A stretch of DNA of 64,000 nucleotides from Melioribacteraceae bacterium (GTDB lineage: Bacteria > Bacteroidota > Ignavibacteria > Ignavibacteriales > Melioribacteraceae): the NCBI GenBank assembly GCA_016927595.1, contig JAFGMI010000007.1, positions 99,252 to 163,251 on the forward strand, written 5' to 3'. The position numbers were made by a program, and so were the translations under genes. Position 1 is the first letter of the stretch. Each line of letters opens with the position of its first letter. Below the pieces are notes generated by a model that saw only the letters and a program-made list of their open reading frames with translations, was not told the DNA's origin and ran no database searches. Shown piece by piece: positions 61,339 through 64,000 of the stretch.

Positions 61339-63168
61339 TCAGTCAGATGCAATAAACTTGGAAAGCAGTTTTACATAAGAAGCCTGGTAATAAATAGCCG
61401 GCTCTGTAATTTCCCATGAGTTTTCAGGCACACTGTTGTTCCAGTTTAAGTAACATTTTTGCACCGGCTGTGTAAGTATATCTATCCTGCTGCCGTTATA
61501 ATAAAAATTGGGACCGCCGGGCACATAACCTGGAGCAGGATTTTTATCCCATTCCGATAAGTTGGAAAACCAATCGTGCCATATTTCATCGGTGCAGAGC
61601 TCAGCCCCGTATTTATACATATTACTCAGATACACAATGCCCAGCGGATTCACTCCGTGAAAATAATGAAGTATCCCGTGAGCTCTCCTCAAATAGTTTT
61701 CTCTTCTATCCTCATTAATATTATATTTTATAAAATCGTAATTTGCACTTCCCAGGGCTGCTCTTGGATTATTGGATCCCCAGGTATAAAGAGCACCTGG
61801 TATATATGCCATGTAAAGATCTGCACGCGGTTTGAAATCAAAAATATCAAGACCAAAACCCTGCTTCATCCGGTGCTCAATAATTTCTTTCTTTGCTTTT
61901 TCATCAGCACCCGGTATAGTTGTGTAATATAGAAGTGCATCCCCGTGCTGACTAAAGTAAAGCGAAAGATATGTATCATAAAACTGAGCTGTTATCATAT
62001 AATTATTTTTAACCACTTCATTATAGATTTCGTTAGTCGTTAATGCATACAAATAAATTGCGGAAATTACTTCCATTTCTTTTTGCGAATGCGGGTATTT
62101 ATCTGCATCGCCCGATTTTATTTCCTGGCTGTCGCAATTAAATGAATGAGGGTTGTTCTGAAACCAGTTCCATGCTTTTTCAGCCCTGATTTTAAGTTCT
62201 TCACAATACTTCTCCAGTCCCGGAAATTCAGATAGTACAATTGCGGCATGTGCAAACATTCCAGCGGCTGCTATTGCTGAAGAAGAACATTTAGGTCCGT
62301 AGTAACGCGGACGATTATCGGAACTAGGGGGTGAAGCGACATTATAATCAATATTTCCCATCTTAATGAGAACGCCGCCATCGCTGTCCTGCATTTTCAT
62401 TATCCAATCGATTTCATATTTTATTTCATCTATTATATCGGGAATACCGTTACCTGATTCGGGGATATTATAATCGTCTGTAAAAACTTTCGGGTTCTGC
62501 TCATAGGCAGTTAGAAGCATATGAACCGGGCTGTCGGCAAAAGTTACATATTTGTTGTAATCTCCTGCATCCATCCATCCGCCCGATAAATCCCTTGCAG
62601 TTGCAGGATTATTCTTATCGTCAACGAATCTTGCTTCGGTATCCTGTCCGGGACCGATAAATGCGGCGGAGTCAGTCCACGGTTCTTCCGCATAGGGTAT
62701 TTCTTTGGGATCATTGAGTCTCTGATAATAAAATACACGCATAGCCGCTTTAAGTAGCTCTCTATATACATCATCAGAAATCATGAACTTATTAGATCCG
62801 GCATTGTTTTCCCTGTCGAAAATATAATATTCCCCTTCATTTGTTAAGTCTGTAAAGTCGAACCACCAGCCTTTGTCGCCGGAAGTAAAATCCACAGCGC
62901 CGTTATTCCAGACATCGATGCTGTCTGTAAAAACCACTTCATCAGTATCCCATGTTCGCACTTCATAAACCGAACCGGGGATAAAGCTGTCTTCCGAGTT
63001 TCTTCCGAATTGTGGATCGGCTATAACCGCAACTTTAAAATCGCCGGGTCTGTATCCAAACTGATCGATCATTATGTACTTCTGGATTTTTTCAGGTCCT
63101 GCAATAAGATTGGATACATTTATCAAAGACATCATGATGGCAAATTGTACTAACCGCTTAACATTCAT
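61339..63168 (-). CDS. GH9 endoglucanase with N-terminal Ig-like domain
   Basis: A 609-residue secreted protein. An N-terminal immunoglobulin-like CelD_N domain (QKYIMIDQFGYRPGD to about residue 130) precedes the (alpha/alpha)6 GH9 catalytic domain, with the catalytic Asp in LSGGWMDAGDYNKY, HGVNPLGIVYLSN, and Glu in WEITEPAIYYQASY. It has a signal peptide but no NPFNP sorting tail, unlike the neighbouring GH5, so it may remain in the periplasm. It cleaves beta-1,4-glucans. It starts 34 bases after the SGNH esterase stop. Confidence 0.94.
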   Translation of the reverse strand: MNVKRLVQFAIMMSLINVSNLIAGPEKIQKYIMIDQFGYRPGDFKVAVIADPQFGRNSEDSFIPGSVYEVRTWDTDEVVFTDSIDVWNNGAVDFTSGDKGWWFDFTDLTNEGEYYIFDRENNAGSNKFMISDDVYRELLKAAMRVFYYQRLNDPKEIPYAEEPWTDSAAFIGPGQDTEARFVDDKNNPATARDLSGGWMDAGDYNKYVTFADSPVHMLLTAYEQNPKVFTDDYNIPESGNGIPDIIDEIKYEIDWIMKMQDSDGGVLIKMGNIDYNVASPPSSDNRPRYYGPKCSSSAIAAAGMFAHAAIVLSEFPGLEKYCEELKIRAEKAWNWFQNNPHSFNCDSQEIKSGDADKYPHSQKEMEVISAIYLYALTTNEIYNEVVKNNYMITAQFYDTYLSLYFSQHGDALLYYTTIPGADEKAKKEIIEHRMKQGFGLDIFDFKPRADLYMAYIPGALYTWGSNNPRAALGSANYDFIKYNINEDRRENYLRRAHGILHYFHGVNPLGIVYLSNMYKYGAELCTDEIWHDWFSNLSEWDKNPAPGYVPGGPNFYYNGSRIDILTQPVQKCYLNWNNSVPENSWEITEPAIYYQASYVKLLSKFIASD

Positions 63169-63202
63169 CAGAACCTCTTACTTATTATATTGTTATAAGA
63201 AT

Positions 63203-64000
63203 TTACTGCCAATTCATAATCTTTCTGTAAAATGGAAGCAATTCATCGGCAATCATTTCATGCTCCTTTCTATCGGGATGCCCTGTACAACCATTGTTAT
63301 AAGCTCTTTGAAAAGCATATAAATGTATCTTGTCGTCCCCGTCTTCTTTAGCTTTCTTCACTATTTCCTTTAAATAACTTTGCAACCGAGTACTTTTCTT
63401 CCCGGATAAAGTAGGACTGGTAAGGCAGCATATAGTTGCACTACTGTTTTTATTTCTAATATGTTTTAGAAACTGAATATAATCATTTACATACATTGCG
63501 GAATCAAGAGGTTCGCGGTCATATGTGCCGTCGCCATCCGAAAAATCATTAGTGCCCAGACAGATTGATACAAGATCCGGTTTAAAAATTTCCTTATTCC
63601 ACAACAGGGTTGAATCCGTATCAAGAAAAAGATTATCATAAACCTGCGGCATTGTGGGTCTCTTACTATTCCAGTTCCGTGTTGTACCTATTCCCGAAAC
63701 AGAACTTAACAGCCAGTCAGCACCAAGTTTTCTTGATATCACAGGTCCGTATGCAAAATATGCATTATGCTGATCGAACCACATTCCAGAGTCGCATGGT
63801 ATTTCATTCATTTCCAGACCCATCCCACAAGTAATTGAGTTACCGATAAACTCAATTCGTTTGTCGCAAAAATTTTTTGAGGGCAGAATTTCTTCGCATT
63901 CGATGCCAGTTAAATCAATATACCCGTTCTGCGACTCCGTAGCCTTACACACCAGCAGAGTATGCACAGTATCTTTCAGATCCGAAACAACTTTATATTC
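63203..64000 (-). CDS. SGNH/GDSL esterase (CE2-like), 5'-truncated by window edge
   Basis: The frame is open to the window end (EYKVVSDLKDT precedes the internal GTG at 63967), so the start is off the window. The N-terminal remnant looks like the jelly-roll domain of CE2 esterases (TLLVCKATESQNGYIDLTGIECE). The SGNH domain shows the Ser block IEFIGNSITCGMG, the Gly/Asn block VSICLGTNDFSDGDG and the HPDRKEH segment near the end. CE2 enzymes deacetylate plant polysaccharides and sometimes bind cello-oligosaccharides. It is the first gene in view of the glycan cluster. Confidence 0.9.
   Translation of the reverse strand, partial: EYKVVSDLKDTVHTLLVCKATESQNGYIDLTGIECEEILPSKNFCDKRIEFIGNSITCGMGLEMNEIPCDSGMWFDQHNAYFAYGPVISRKLGADWLLSSVSGIGTTRNWNSKRPTMPQVYDNLFLDTDSTLLWNKEIFKPDLVSICLGTNDFSDGDGTYDREPLDSAMYVNDYIQFLKHIRNKNSSATICCLTSPTLSGKKSTRLQSYLKEIVKKAKEDGDDKIHLYAFQRAYNNGCTGHPDRKEHEMIADELLPFYRKIMNWQ

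Noticed and set aside
1..64000. tRNA, rRNA, CRISPR arrays, insertion sequences, attachment sites, prophage genes
   Set aside because: I looked for cloverleaf-like segments, regular spaced repeats, transposase motifs and terminal inverted repeats, and saw none that I can support.

Overview
The window is AT-rich bacterial chromosome that most resembles the Bacteroidetes/Chlorobi/Ignavibacteria branch, with Ignavibacteria the best guess. The reasons are: type IX-secretion-like C-terminal tails built on an NYPNPFNP core on three large secreted proteins; a bacterial geranylgeranylglyceryl-phosphate synthase; the long, insert-containing form of IspG; a mitochondrial-type aconitase; frequent starts without a clear Shine-Dalgarno; and a glycan-degradation cluster without SusC/SusD. 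No rRNA, tRNA, CRISPR array, insertion sequence or phage gene was recognised. The taxonomic placement is inference from gene content.

Layout. 1-8.8 kb: housekeeping and small stress genes (truncated asparaginase, HExxH membrane protein, ATP-cone nucleoside kinase, hemerythrin, ArsC-like protein, Tex, cupin, Cys-rich small protein, GGGPS, GmhA, haem-binding protein). 8.8-19.7 kb: SRPBCC protein, esterase, aconitase, DUF192 protein, S9-like hydrolase, EVE protein, LysM protein, an active/inactive M16 peptidase pair and a HAD phosphatase. 19.7-25.6 kb: MFS transporter, second ArsC-like protein, an OmpR-type two-component system facing a secreted repeat protein across a promoter with phased TTTAACA repeats, and a CarH/LitR-like B12 photoreceptor-type regulator. 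25.8-36.7 kb: ECF sigma factor with three 11-bp direct repeats in front of it, Mla-type ATPase, RadA, zinc-ribbon coiled-coil protein, Nif3-like protein, IspG, DJ-1/PfpI protein, DnaG and a GH13 enzyme. 36.8-44 kb: two very large secreted proteins (GH5-like and CotH-type) and a porin. 44.9-54.2 kb: hydrolase, PAP2, YdeI-type protein, lipoprotein, redoxin and DsbD N-domain, a nitrilase-family gene broken by an in-frame stop, and a GMC oxidoreductase. 54.3-64 kb: a one-strand plant-polysaccharide cluster (SGNH esterase, GH9, GH5, GH88, XylR-type regulator, aldose epimerase, sodium:sugar symporter) ending at a strong terminator.

How genes work together. In the last cluster, secreted or envelope cellulases and an esterase would release oligosaccharides, GH88 would remove unsaturated uronates, the epimerase would equilibrate anomers, and the SSS symporter would import sugar under control of the XylR-type regulator. 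A direct repeat with 21-bp periodicity lies directly in front of the epimerase-symporter pair. The CarH-like regulator and the ECF sigma factor are divergently arranged, like the light-responsive LitR/LitS pair of Streptomyces. The three 11-bp repeats upstream of the sigma gene match the operator architecture known for CarH, which makes this the most promising regulatory system in the window. The two-component system with its repeat-protein partner is a second plausible closed circuit.
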